NCBI RefSeq assembly: GCF_011813015.1
Contig: NZ_QHLQ01000002.1
Span: 62,001 to 126,000, forward strand
Origin: Parasedimentitalea denitrificans
GTDB taxonomy: Bacteria; Pseudomonadota; Alphaproteobacteria; Rhodobacterales; Rhodobacteraceae
Length of the DNA stretch: 64,000 nt
Direction of reading: 5' to 3'
A program made the position numbers and the translations under genes. Position 1 is the stretch's first letter. Each line of letters begins with the position of its first letter. Below are positions 16,855-26,338 of the stretch, one piece after another. The notes beneath the pieces were generated by a model that saw nothing but the letters and a program-made list of their open reading frames with translations, did not search any database and was not told the origin of the DNA.

Positions 16855-18037
16855 ACACATCCCACATGGCGCACTAAAGGGTGTCAAGGTTCTGGACCTA
16901 TCTCGCATTTTGGCGGGACCAACCTGCACCCAACTGTTGGGGGATTTAGGGGCGACGGTGATCAAGGTAGAGAACCCCAAATCCGGCGGTGACGATACCC
17001 GTCAGTGGGGACCTCCGTATGTAAAAGATGCCGATGGCAACGACACCGATATGTCCGCCTATTTCATGTCTGCCAACCGCAACAAGCGATCGGTTGCAAT
17101 CGACATCGCCACGCCCGAGGGCCAGCAGACCATTCTGCGCATGGCGGCGCAGGCGGATATTTTGATCGAGAACTTCAAACCCGGTGGGCTAAAGAAATAT
17201 GGGTTGGATTACGCCAGCCTGCGCGAAAAGCTGCCCGGTCTGATCTACTGCTCGATATCCGGCTATGGGCAGACCGGCCCCAATGCATCCAAGCCGGGTT
17301 ACGACCTGATGGCACAGGCCTATGGTGGCATCATGTCCCTGACGGGTGAACCAGAGGGTGCGCCAATGAAGGTTGGTGTGGGCATCGCTGATGTGATGTG
17401 CGGTATGTATGCGACTGTAGGCATTCTGGCGGCGTTGCGGCATCAGGAGAAAACTGGTGAGGGTCAGCAGGTCGATGTAGCCCTTGTCGATAGCCAAATC
17501 GCTTGGCTGATCAGCGAAGGCGTCAATTATCTGACCTCAGGCCAAGTGCCGGAACGGCGCGGCAATGGTCATCCGAATATTGTACCTTACGATCTATACC
17601 AAACCACAAATGGGCACGTCATTGTGGCCGTTGGAAATGATAGCCAGTTCGGCCGCTTTATGGAGTTCCTTGGGCCGGCGGGTCTGGCCGAAGACCCTAG
17701 GTTCGCCAACAACCCAGGCCGTCTGCAAAACCGCGAGGCGTTGGACGATATCCTGATCCCCGCGATGAAGCGGTTTAGCACTCAGGACATCATCAAGGGT
17801 CTAGAGGCCCGCAAGGTTCCGGTTGGGCCGGTCAAGAACCTGCAAGAGGTGTTTGCATCAGATCAAGTGGCTGCGCGTAATATGCAGATTGATATGCAAA
17901 GCGAGGCTGGGCCCGTTCAACTGATCGGCAATCCACTGCAGTTTTCGCGCACTCCGGTAACCTATCGACATGCCCCTCGCAGGTGTGGGGCCGACAGCGA
18001 CGAGATCCTATCGTCGGACACCCCGTTTGAGGTGTAA
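16841..18037 (+). CDS. CaiB/BaiF (class III) CoA-transferase
   Basis: Class III enzymes move CoA between carboxylic acids via aspartyl-CoA. The 398-residue product has GVKVLDLSRILAGPTCTQLLGDLGATVIKVE at the N-terminus, SANRNKRSVAID, and the conserved loop GYGQTGPNASKPGYDLMAQA, whose Asp corresponds to the catalytic residue of formyl-CoA transferase. The C-terminus is typical. The ATG at 16841 has AGGAG at good spacing; 16838 is an alternative. It is coupled by overlap to the TPP enzyme. That pairing resembles formyl-CoA transferase with oxalyl-CoA decarboxylase, but neither protein is clearly of those subfamilies. Confidence 0.9.
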   Translation: MAGSEHIPHGALKGVKVLDLSRILAGPTCTQLLGDLGATVIKVENPKSGGDDTRQWGPPYVKDADGNDTDMSAYFMSANRNKRSVAIDIATPEGQQTILRMAAQADILIENFKPGGLKKYGLDYASLREKLPGLIYCSISGYGQTGPNASKPGYDLMAQAYGGIMSLTGEPEGAPMKVGVGIADVMCGMYATVGILAALRHQEKTGEGQQVDVALVDSQIAWLISEGVNYLTSGQVPERRGNGHPNIVPYDLYQTTNGHVIVAVGNDSQFGRFMEFLGPAGLAEDPRFANNPGRLQNREALDDILIPAMKRFSTQDIIKGLEARKVPVGPVKNLQEVFASDQVAARNMQIDMQSEAGPVQLIGNPLQFSRTPVTYRHAPRRCGADSDEILSSDTPFEV

Positions 18038-18100
18038 CAGCCCTGAGATTGGCCCGTCGTAGACCGACCAAGTGTTACAGAAATTTACAAGGCCACGCCC

Positions 18101-18124
18101 CTTCCCCGACCTCAATCGGGGGAG
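18101..18124 (+). terminator. hairpin after the CoA-transferase gene
   Basis: CTTCCCCGA and TCGGGGGAG pair over 9 bp (one G-T) with a 6-nt loop, about 63 bp past the stop. No T tract follows. Confidence 0.4.
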
Positions 18125-18299
18125 GAATGCCGCAATTGTGAAAATACACCCGGAATTCCCCCCTCTTCATTGCAATTTCACTCTCAGCACACACGTCCCT
18201 TCACCAATGCGAGAGGTCCCGTCGCGCGGTGTAAACTGATGGCTTAGGGTCAAGTCAAATAACAGTAAAACCTTTAGTGCAAAGAATGGACCCGCTCAT

Positions 18300-19661
18300 A
18301 TGCAAGATATCTTTGGCCAAGACACCAGCCTGACTAATGCTGCCGCATTGAGCGATTGGAACGCCGTGCAAAAGGGTGTTTTAGCCCATGCTGCGGCCAC
18401 CCCGACGCATCTTGCTGCCCTACTGACAGCAGAACCCGGGTTTGCTTTGGGTCAGGCCAGCAAAGGGATGTTCTATCTGCTACTCGGGCGGTCAGAGTTG
18501 ATCCCTACAGCGCGCGAGGCACTGGCGGTGGCAAAGGCCAACTATGAAGGCGCTCTGCCCCGTGAACGGCTATATGTCGACGCGTTGGAGACATGGTTGT
18601 CCGGACATCTTTCCGGGGCAATTGCCAAGATGGAGCAGGTTCTACGCCATCACCCTGAAGATTCTCTGGCGATGAAGCTAAGCCACTCTATTCGCTTTGT
18701 GCTGGGAGATGGCGCAGGAATGCGCTGCTCGATCGAGCGGGTTCTGCCCGCTTATGGCACCGATCATGCGGGCCACGGGTACTTGCTGGGCTGCCATGCC
18801 TTTACGCTGGAAGAGACCGGAGACTATGAGAAGGCCGCAAATGTTGGTCGGCAAGCCTTGTGGACCGCGCCAGATGATGCCTGGGGCCTGCACGCAGTGG
18901 CACATGTTCATGACATGACCGGCAACGCCAAGGCGGGGCTGCAATGGTTGCAAGGGCGCGAGGAAGCCTGGGCGCACTGCAATAACTTCCGCTATCACGT
19001 CTGGTGGCACAAGGCACTGATGCTCCTGGATCTGGGCCAGACGGATCAGGTTCTCGATCTTTACGACAGGGAAATTCGTAGTGACAAAACTGACGACTAC
19101 CGCGACATTTCCAATGGCACCTCGCTGTTAATGCGGTTGCAGTTGGACGGAATTGACGTGGGCAACCGCTGGGAAGAACTGTCTGAGCTGTCAGCCAACC
19201 GGACTGAGGATGGTTGCCTGATCTTTGCAGACCTGCACTACCTGCTGGCGTTGGCTGGTCACGATCGTAAAGACGCCACAACCCGATTGGTGCAACGTAT
19301 TCACGCCGACGCAAAGAACCGCCCCGATGAAACGGGTCAGCGCATGGCCTCGCCAGGGTGTGCCATGGCGACAGGCCTAGAGGCGTTTGGTGAGGGCAAT
19401 TATGCCAGCGCCTTTGCCAATCTGGCGCAAGCGCGGGGATCGTTGCAACTGGCTGGCGGTAGCCATGCACAGCGAGATGTGTTTGAACGTATAACCATAG
19501 ATGCTGGCTTGCGTGCAGGGCAGCTTGACGCGGTCGAGGCAATTCTGGACGACCGCCAAAGCAAACGGGGCGGTGCCGAGGATAATTACGCCATCGCCCG
19601 ACGCGAATTGATTGCGGCTGGTAGAAGTACCTCCGTTGCCCACAGTGTTCCGGCTGAATAA
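18300..19661 (+). CDS. TPR protein of the TTC38 type
   Basis: The 453-residue soluble protein has tetratricopeptide-like helical pairs, clearest around SAIAKMEQVLRHHPEDSLAMKL-like and GDYEKAANVGRQALWTAPDDAWGLHAVAHVHDMTG segments (residues ~100-215), and a HVWWHKALMLLDLGQ segment. This layout matches the TTC38 family, whose molecular role is unknown. No signal peptide is visible. opgC begins only 22 nt after the stop, so it may be the first gene of the glucan operon. Confidence 0.8.
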   Translation: MQDIFGQDTSLTNAAALSDWNAVQKGVLAHAAATPTHLAALLTAEPGFALGQASKGMFYLLLGRSELIPTAREALAVAKANYEGALPRERLYVDALETWLSGHLSGAIAKMEQVLRHHPEDSLAMKLSHSIRFVLGDGAGMRCSIERVLPAYGTDHAGHGYLLGCHAFTLEETGDYEKAANVGRQALWTAPDDAWGLHAVAHVHDMTGNAKAGLQWLQGREEAWAHCNNFRYHVWWHKALMLLDLGQTDQVLDLYDREIRSDKTDDYRDISNGTSLLMRLQLDGIDVGNRWEELSELSANRTEDGCLIFADLHYLLALAGHDRKDATTRLVQRIHADAKNRPDETGQRMASPGCAMATGLEAFGEGNYASAFANLAQARGSLQLAGGSHAQRDVFERITIDAGLRAGQLDAVEAILDDRQSKRGGAEDNYAIARRELIAAGRSTSVAHSVPAE

Positions 19662-19683
19662 CGATTAAAGGCAAGAAATTACG

Positions 19684-20952
19684 ATGGCGACTATTGTGCC
19701 TCAACCAGACACGCAAGTGACCACCCTGCCCAGCGCGGCGGCCAATCAGACTGCGACCCCCGCGCAGCTGCAGGCGCGCATCCGCGATCCCCGGCTCGAC
19801 TTTTACCGGGGCATCGCGATGTTCATCATCCTGACGGCCCATATCCCTGGCAACCGCTGGACCGGCTGGATTCCGGCTCGCTTTGGGTTTTCCGATGCAA
19901 CTGAGATTTTTGTATTCTGCTCTGGCATGGCCTCGGCCATTGCCTTTGGTGGGTCCTACAGCCGCAAGGGCTGGGCCTTGGGATCAGCCCGTGTCGGGTT
20001 CCGGGTTTGGCAAGTGTTCTGGGCCCATATCGGGCTGTTCTTCTTTATCGCCATGATGATGGCGGCGCTGGACACCTATGGAGGATTTGAAAAGAGCTAT
20101 GCCAATTCACTGAACCTCGGCCACTTCTTTGACGATACAATGCCGCAACTGGTGGGGCTGTTCACCCTCACCTATGTGCCAAACTACTTTGACATCCTGC
20201 CGATGTATCTGGTGGTTCTGGGATTGATGCCGCTGCTGATGGCAATGGAGAAGATCAGCCTTTGGGCCGTGGCAGCGACATCGGTGGTGATTTGGCTGGC
20301 GGCCAATCCCTATGTCATCGGGTTGGGCCCGGATGGGCTGGCGCTGGCGGCGGAACCCTGGTCAGACCGCAAGTGGTTCTTTAACCCGTTTGGCTGGCAG
20401 TTGCTGTTCTTTACCGGTTTTGCCTTCATGAAGGGCTGGCTCCCCAAACCGCCGGTTTCAAAAACACTGATCATTGTTGCAGCCGTGTTTGTGGTTTTCT
20501 CGGCTCCGTTTGGGTCATGGAAGGTGTTCTTGTGGGTGCAGGCCTGGAACCAGGATCTGGCGGATGCCATTCGCCAGGTCTGGTCACTGACCAAGGAGTG
20601 GCGCAACAAGAGTGACTTTGGCCTGTTGCGCTATGCTCACTTCCTCTCACTGGCCTATTTGGGCTGGGTGATTGCCGGTGAAGGCGGAAAACGGTTGATT
20701 GCTTCGGGTCATTCACTGGGTGCTCGGATCTGGGCCGTACTGCTGAAACTGATTACCAAGGTCGGACAGCAATCGCTGGCGGTCTTTGTGTTCTCGATGG
20801 CGCTGGCACGGCTGATCGGGTTTGTGCTGGACCAAACCGGGCGTGCAATCACCACCACGGCGATTGCTAACCTGACAGGCTATGTTTTGATAATCCTTGT
20901 GGCCTTTGCCGCTGCTTGGTTTAAATCCCAACCCTGGAGAGCGAAACGATGA
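19684..20952 (+). CDS. opgC: OpgC-type membrane acyltransferase for periplasmic glucans
   Basis: OpgC proteins add succinyl groups to osmoregulated periplasmic glucans. The 422-residue product has about ten membrane segments after a ~38-residue N-terminal arm. The family opening is clear: RIRDPRLDFYRGIAMFIILTAH and DATEIFVFCSGMASAIAFG. Its place immediately before opgG and opgH (ATGA overlap with opgG) fixes the pathway. The acyl donor cannot be read from sequence. Confidence 0.92.
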   Translation: MATIVPQPDTQVTTLPSAAANQTATPAQLQARIRDPRLDFYRGIAMFIILTAHIPGNRWTGWIPARFGFSDATEIFVFCSGMASAIAFGGSYSRKGWALGSARVGFRVWQVFWAHIGLFFFIAMMMAALDTYGGFEKSYANSLNLGHFFDDTMPQLVGLFTLTYVPNYFDILPMYLVVLGLMPLLMAMEKISLWAVAATSVVIWLAANPYVIGLGPDGLALAAEPWSDRKWFFNPFGWQLLFFTGFAFMKGWLPKPPVSKTLIIVAAVFVVFSAPFGSWKVFLWVQAWNQDLADAIRQVWSLTKEWRNKSDFGLLRYAHFLSLAYLGWVIAGEGGKRLIASGHSLGARIWAVLLKLITKVGQQSLAVFVFSMALARLIGFVLDQTGRAITTTAIANLTGYVLIILVAFAAAWFKSQPWRAKR

Positions 20953-22460
20953 CCTCATTCTCTCGCCGTTCGTTCCTGGCGTCGGCCTTGGCCAGCACGT
21001 CGATGATTGCCCTGCCTGCTCGGGGATCCGAGGCGCTGCCGTTTCACCACAACACTGTCATCTCCAAGGCGTACGCTTTGGCCGCTACTGACTATTCCCC
21101 GCGCCCATCGGTACCGCAGGACTGGTTGGACATGAGCTACCAAGACTATCAAACGCGGTGGTTCCGTAATCGGGATGCACTGTGGTCTGATGGGGATAGC
21201 AGCTATAACGTCGATTTCTTCTTGCCTGGCCTGTATTTTCCACGTCCAGTTCAAGTGAACACCGTGTCTAACAGCCACGGGGCACAGCGTGTTCCATTTG
21301 ATCTGTCTCTGTTCGACAAGACGGACAAAGCGCCGGATCTGAGTATTGATGACAGTCTGGGGTATTCCGGTTTGCGACTGCGAACAGAGTTGAGCCAGCC
21401 GAACCTGAAGAACGAATTCTGCGTCTATCAGGGGGCCAGCTACTTCCGTGCCATCGGGATGGACAATGTCTATGGTCTATCGGCGCGTGGTTTGGCGCTG
21501 AAAACCGGTGATCCAATGGGCGAGGAGTTTCCCGAGTTTGTTGAGTTCTGGTTGGAAACCCCCGCCGCCGGTCAGCGCAATATCGTGGTCCATGCACTAA
21601 TGGACAGCCCATCAGTGACCGGGGCTTACCGGTTCGATATCACCCCCGGTGATAACTGCACGATGGAGGTTCAGGCAACGCTGTTTCCCCGCGAAGAGCT
21701 GAGCCATGTTGGGCTGGGTCCGCTGACGTCGATGTTCCTGTTTGACGATACCAACCGCACCCGGTTCGACGACTTCCGCCCGGCGGTGCATGACAGCGAT
21801 GGATTACTGGTCCAGAACGGTCACGGAGAAGCCCTTTGGCGTCCGCTGGCCAATCCGCTGCATTTGCAGATCTCGTCCTTTGTGGATGAAAACCCGCGTG
21901 GTTTTGGCCTGATGCAACGGGCACGCAGGTTCTCGGACTTTGCTGATCTTGAGGCAAACTACCACAAGCGCCCTTGCCTGTGGGTCGAACCTGACGGCGA
22001 CTGGGGCAAAGGCGCGGTGACACTGGTAGAGATCCCGGCGGATCAAGAGATTTACGACAATATCGTTGCCTACTGGCGGCCACGAAAGCCGTATGCGGCC
22101 GGTGAACAGATCAACCTGTCCTATCGTCTAACCTGGGGCCATGAACCAGACCTGCACCTGCCAAAGGTTATCAACACGGCAGGTGGTGCGCGGGTGTTTG
22201 GCGGTCCGGGGCGGATCATGACTCTCGATTTTGAAGATCACCCGCTGTTAAGCAACGGCCCCGATGGCATCGACGTACACATCTCGTCACCACATGTGGA
22301 CACCAGCGCTGGCGTGCTGCAACGCAACCCCGAAACTGGTGGGCTTAGACTGGCGTTCTCGTTTGATCCTGCTGAACGGGATCTGGTGGAACTACGTGCT
22401 CAGCTACGCAAAGACGGCCAGATGGCATCCGAGGTTTGGCTGTACCGGTGGACGGCATGA
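20949..22460 (+). CDS. opgG: periplasmic glucan biosynthesis protein OpgG (or OpgD) family
   Basis: Periplasmic protein required to build or shape the beta-glucan backbone of osmoregulated periplasmic glucans. The 503-residue product starts with a twin-arginine signal (SFSRRSFLASALASTSM), which suggests Tat export and recalls OpgD as much as OpgG. Typical family strings are MSYQDYQTRWFRNRDALW near 60-80, EFCVYQGASYFRAIG and the C-terminal WRPRKPYAAGEQINLSYRLTWG. It overlaps opgC upstream and opgH downstream (ATGA), so the three are tightly coupled. Confidence 0.94.
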   Translation: MTSFSRRSFLASALASTSMIALPARGSEALPFHHNTVISKAYALAATDYSPRPSVPQDWLDMSYQDYQTRWFRNRDALWSDGDSSYNVDFFLPGLYFPRPVQVNTVSNSHGAQRVPFDLSLFDKTDKAPDLSIDDSLGYSGLRLRTELSQPNLKNEFCVYQGASYFRAIGMDNVYGLSARGLALKTGDPMGEEFPEFVEFWLETPAAGQRNIVVHALMDSPSVTGAYRFDITPGDNCTMEVQATLFPREELSHVGLGPLTSMFLFDDTNRTRFDDFRPAVHDSDGLLVQNGHGEALWRPLANPLHLQISSFVDENPRGFGLMQRARRFSDFADLEANYHKRPCLWVEPDGDWGKGAVTLVEIPADQEIYDNIVAYWRPRKPYAAGEQINLSYRLTWGHEPDLHLPKVINTAGGARVFGGPGRIMTLDFEDHPLLSNGPDGIDVHISSPHVDTSAGVLQRNPETGGLRLAFSFDPAERDLVELRAQLRKDGQMASEVWLYRWTA

Positions 22461-24346
22461 ACCGTCCTGTCCTGTTGCCACCCGAGCAACCCTTGGCGAT
22501 GCCAGCGCAGGATTTCTCGGCTGACTTTCAGGACCGAGCTGCCCCATCGCAGCCCCAGCCGCAGCCGGTGGCGCTGTGGCGGGTGCTTGCCTTTTCACCG
22601 GCTATGGTCGGCACAGCGTTACTGACTTGGGTAATGCAGGACTGGTTTGCCGATGGCGGGTTTTCGGTGCTGGAAATGGTGCTGCTGACGCTGATCGCTT
22701 TCAACTTTTTCTGGATTTGCTTCACCGTATCAACTGTTCTGCTGGGGCTGTATTCGCTGTCGCAACGCCCCGGCGTGCGTCGTCTTTCCCCGCCGCAGAA
22801 AATGAACGTGGCCCTTCTGATGCCCATCTACAATGAAGTGCCGTGGTACGTTTTGGGTAACGCCCAGACCATGTTGGAAGAGCTTCGCAAGCGGGGCGGC
22901 ATACATGACTATTCTATGTTCATCCTGTCTGACACCCGCGACGATGCCCTCGCGGAACAGGAGCTAATTTCGGTCCGGGCATTGCATGCAATGATGCCGC
23001 CAAGATTGAACCTGTACTATCGTCGTCGTGACCAGAACACCGATCGCAAAGTCGGCAATATAGCCGATTGGGTAAGCCGCTGGGGCGCTGGGTTCGAGGC
23101 GATGCTGGTGCTGGATGCCGACAGTCTAATGACCGGTCGCGCGATCACTCGGTTGGCCAACGCCCTGTCACGCGATCCAAGTGCCGGGTTGATCCAAAGT
23201 TACCCGCAGCTGATCGGAGCGCAGTCGGTATTTGGTCGGATGCAACAGTTTGCCAACGGCGTCCACGGTGCCGCTCTGGCCGAAGGCTTGTCCCGCTGGG
23301 TCGGACGTGAGGGCAATTACTGGGGCCACAACGCCATCATCCGCACCCGCGCATTTGCTGCCAGTGCCGGATTACCCCACCTGCGCAGCCCCCTGGGACG
23401 CCGATTGGGGCGCGCTGATAAATTGATCATGAGCCACGATTTCGTCGAGGCTGGCCTATTGGCTCGTGCCGGCTGGTCTGTTCGTTTCCTGCCACGGATC
23501 CGAGGGTCATACGAGGAAACCCCGCCAACCCTTATCGATCATATTCAACGCGATCGGCGTTGGTGTCAGGGCAACCTGCAACATCTGAACCTGCTCGGCG
23601 CGCGCGGTTTTCGGGCAGTCTCCCGGTTTCACCTGCTGCACGGAGCCATTGGCTATCTGATGGCGCCGATCTGGTTTTCCTTACTGGTGATCTGGGCTGT
23701 GATTGGTCAGGGAGAGGACGCTTCGGTTCTAACCTATTTCAGCGAGAGCAACCCCCTGATGCCATCCTGGCCTGACATGTCCGAGCCGCGCCATGTTTTG
23801 GTGATCCTGTTGATTTATGCGATGTTGCTTGCCCCAAAACTGCTGGCGGTCGCCGCCCTGCCCCTGAGTGGCAGCCGGTTTGCCGATTACGGCGGTGGGG
23901 CGCGGTTTGCCCTGTCTTTTGTGTCGGAGATCATCTTGGCGATCCTTTATGCACCGATCCTGATGGTGCAGCAGATGATTGCTGTGATCCGCACCGTACT
24001 GGGAATACAACGCGGATGGGCCCCACAGGTCCGCGATGGTGGCACCTATGGCTGGCAAACGCTGATAATCAGCCACGCACTGGAAACCCTTAGCGGGTTA
24101 GCGCTCTGGGTCGGAATTTTGTCGGGCATGGTGTCGCTATGGCTGCTGCCCATCGCCATATCACTGATACTGGCGGTTCCACTGTCAGCGCTGTCAGGCA
24201 TGCCGGTGGTTCGTCGGGTTAACGCTTGGATGGGCACCCGCGAGGTATTTGCTGAGCCGCAGATCACACGTAGAGCACGCGCGCATCGCGAAGGGCTAAA
24301 GGATATTCTGGCTGGTGGCAGCCCCAGCGGTAGTGCGGCTGAGTAG
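22457..24346 (+). CDS. opgH: glucans biosynthesis glucosyltransferase OpgH
   Basis: Inner-membrane GT2 enzyme that polymerises glucose from UDP-glucose into periplasmic glucan. The 629-residue product (ATG at 22457, overlapping the opgG stop) has two N-terminal membrane spans, a cytoplasmic GT2 domain with LSDTRDD (157-163), VLDADS (218-223), the catalytic Asp region SHDFVEA (near 326-332) and QRDRRW (364-369), then a C-terminal membrane bundle. It is shorter than E. coli OpgH (about 850), mainly at the termini, as is usual in alphaproteobacteria. Confidence 0.95.
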   Translation: MNRPVLLPPEQPLAMPAQDFSADFQDRAAPSQPQPQPVALWRVLAFSPAMVGTALLTWVMQDWFADGGFSVLEMVLLTLIAFNFFWICFTVSTVLLGLYSLSQRPGVRRLSPPQKMNVALLMPIYNEVPWYVLGNAQTMLEELRKRGGIHDYSMFILSDTRDDALAEQELISVRALHAMMPPRLNLYYRRRDQNTDRKVGNIADWVSRWGAGFEAMLVLDADSLMTGRAITRLANALSRDPSAGLIQSYPQLIGAQSVFGRMQQFANGVHGAALAEGLSRWVGREGNYWGHNAIIRTRAFAASAGLPHLRSPLGRRLGRADKLIMSHDFVEAGLLARAGWSVRFLPRIRGSYEETPPTLIDHIQRDRRWCQGNLQHLNLLGARGFRAVSRFHLLHGAIGYLMAPIWFSLLVIWAVIGQGEDASVLTYFSESNPLMPSWPDMSEPRHVLVILLIYAMLLAPKLLAVAALPLSGSRFADYGGGARFALSFVSEIILAILYAPILMVQQMIAVIRTVLGIQRGWAPQVRDGGTYGWQTLIISHALETLSGLALWVGILSGMVSLWLLPIAISLILAVPLSALSGMPVVRRVNAWMGTREVFAEPQITRRARAHREGLKDILAGGSPSGSAAE

Positions 24347-24473
24347 TGAACCCCTTGCGCATGTGGGGAGTAGCGTTCGTTGCAATGTCACCCTTTGTGA
24401 GCGGGTAACAACGGGTATCGATCAGAATTCAATGAACAAAGGGACTACAGCCCTGCAGCCGGAATCCCGTCTG

Positions 24474-24530
24474 GAAACTTGACGCAAAAGGCAGAAACTT
24501 GCCGTCTAACGGGGGAGAATTGGAAACTTG
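24474..24530. repeat. three direct copies of GAAACTTG upstream of an orphan membrane gene
   Basis: GAAACTTG occurs at 24474-24481, 24494-24501 and 24523-24530, all in the same direction. The first two are 20 bp apart, about two helical turns. They lie in the 294-bp gene-free stretch between opgH and the orphan membrane protein and could be a regulator-binding array. Otherwise nothing is seen in that gap. Confidence 0.4.
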
Positions 24531-24640
24531 TTGGGCAGTTCTACGATAACTGTTGTATCTTGCCATCTCAAAGATCGACTGCAATACGGTGTCCGTTTCC
24601 CAAGCGCAAGCTGTGCCAATACACCAAAGGAATATGTTTC

Positions 24641-25324
24641 GTGGCAACAGGCAGGCTATTAGATAGTAGGAAAACCGAATTGTCGTATTCGGGGAGTTAT
24701 CGTCGACTTGCTCTTGCTGTGGGTGAATTTGTTCTTTTATTCGCACTTCTGATATTGGCGAATGTTACAATATTCGTTGATGCAACGGTCCTTCACAATA
24801 ACTTATCAGAAAAATCGTTTTCCCAATTCTTGCAAAGTTATTTCATTCTAATGTCGTCTGCCATTTTCGCTCTAGGAGCAGCCTGGTTTCCATTCAAGAG
24901 AGGCTACTTGGCGCTCGTAGCGATACTTTTTGCCTGTATGTTTATTCGCGAAAACGACGCTGTATTTGATCTTGTTTGGCATGGTTTCTGGATCGTCCCT
25001 GCGCTGTCCATCCTCTTGGTAGGTGGTTGGTACATTGCGCGTAACAGGCACACCTTGCTCGAACCTATCTTAAGCCAATCGAATGGAAGGTATTCGGCCC
25101 TTATTTGCGCCGGATTTCTTATTATCGTCGTCTTTAGCAGGCTTTTTGGAACCGGATCGTTTTGGGAAGCTGTTATGGGAAGCAACTACAACCCAGATTT
25201 TAAATCCATTATTCAAGAGGGGATAGAACTCTTGGGGTACGTGTTGATTTTCCACGGGTCCTGCATGACATTCTTAGGCTGGTTCGCCGATCACACAAAC
25301 CTTCCTCGCCGCTTCACTCCATAG
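24641..25324 (+). CDS. orphan membrane protein, 227 residues
   Basis: A six-span membrane protein by hydropathy, with segments near 26-46, 65-85, 88-105, 114-133, 150-170 and 195-215. Loops include FIRENDAVFDLVWHGFW and a long acidic-to-neutral region before the last span. The GTG start at 24641 has AAGGA upstream and begins the product just before the first span; longer in-frame versions add a non-membrane leader with little coding character. Base composition is visibly more AT-rich than its neighbours, hinting at transfer. Family not recognised. Confidence 0.6.
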   Translation: MATGRLLDSRKTELSYSGSYRRLALAVGEFVLLFALLILANVTIFVDATVLHNNLSEKSFSQFLQSYFILMSSAIFALGAAWFPFKRGYLALVAILFACMFIRENDAVFDLVWHGFWIVPALSILLVGGWYIARNRHTLLEPILSQSNGRYSALICAGFLIIVVFSRLFGTGSFWEAVMGSNYNPDFKSIIQEGIELLGYVLIFHGSCMTFLGWFADHTNLPRRFTP

Positions 25325-25504
25325 AACAGAATACAACGTGGGCCGTGTGCATCAAGACAACACACCGAGGAGAGTACCTGCAGCAGGAGGCCGACGACGG
25401 GCGAGAGAATTTTGGGGATCCCAATTCGTATTTTGCGGTTGCCGGTATCTAGTCTGACCTAAACCTGCTTAGACGTAACCGATCCAGAAAATCTGTTTGC
25501 CCCC

Positions 25505-26338
25505 TTACATCCCAGCTTCAAACCAATCCAACATTACATCCGACCATCCCTTGGGCACCGTATGACCGCCCGGGAATAGCATGAACTCAATATCCGCCCC
25601 CTCGCCGCAGTCCCAGCGGCGGCGTAGGTTATTCTGGTCTTGCCACGTCTTATTAGGCGCGTGGGTGTCGCAGCCATTTGTTTGACGCCACAACTCTAGC
25701 CCTGCGTAGATATCACCTTGCTGAAACTGTTTATCCCCTAGATAACGGCCCTCTAACGGTACGGTTTTATCACCCCACCCATGGGCATGAAACAACCGGA
25801 CCGGGCCAGCACAGCTTTCTGGCTGGGGTCGCCAGAAGCCGCCGGCAACTGGCGCATAGGCCGCGAAATCATCGGGGTGGGCGCAGGCTAGGTAGTTGAC
25901 CATAAAGGCACCTGCCGAAAATCCGGCCAGAATTGTATCTTGCTGGGATACCCCGAAACGATCACTGGCATCGGCCATGACTTCGCGCAGAAAGGCTGGC
26001 TCGTCTCGGCCTTCCCATCCGGGATCGAATACCCACGATCGGTTGCCATTACGACGAAGAGTAGCGTTGGGGGCGATCACTGCGTAGCCGCGGGATTTTA
26101 GGGCCTCGACCATTCTTGTGTTTTTCATTGTCCCTGCGCCTGACCCACCGTAGCCATGCAGAAACACCACGACAGGCACGGGCTGCTGTTGAGGGTTCTC
26201 TGGCAAGCTTATGTGATACTCGCCTGAGCTAATTTCACAGGGATCAGTCGATCCATCGCAACCTGCGTGGCCTGCACCACCCCAGAGGCTGACGATTCCC
26301 CCAATCAAGGCAGTGGCTAGAACGCCTGATCTGCTCAT
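25505..26338 (-). CDS. exported polyhydroxybutyrate depolymerase-like esterase
   Basis: The 277-residue product has a signal peptide, then an alpha/beta-hydrolase of the LpqC / esterase-PHB depolymerase group: VVVFLHGYGGSGAGTM (oxyanion region), nucleophile elbow GFSAG, and GGHTVPKGW with the catalytic His near the end. Several Cys suggest disulfides outside the cytoplasm. The start at 26338 overlaps the stop of the upstream rhodanese gene (ATGA). Substrate could be short polyesters, feruloyl or acetyl esters. Confidence 0.85.
   Translation of the reverse strand: MSRSGVLATALIGGIVSLWGGAGHAGCDGSTDPCEISSGEYHISLPENPQQQPVPVVVFLHGYGGSGAGTMKNTRMVEALKSRGYAVIAPNATLRRNGNRSWVFDPGWEGRDEPAFLREVMADASDRFGVSQQDTILAGFSAGAFMVNYLACAHPDDFAAYAPVAGGFWRPQPESCAGPVRLFHAHGWGDKTVPLEGRYLGDKQFQQGDIYAGLELWRQTNGCDTHAPNKTWQDQNNLRRRWDCGEGADIEFMLFPGGHTVPKGWSDVMLDWFEAGM

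Noticed and set aside
18802-19842. Leftward 346-residue frame across the TPR gene and opgC start
   Set aside because: Arg/Pro/His-rich antisense shadow spanning a gene junction, no recognisable domain.
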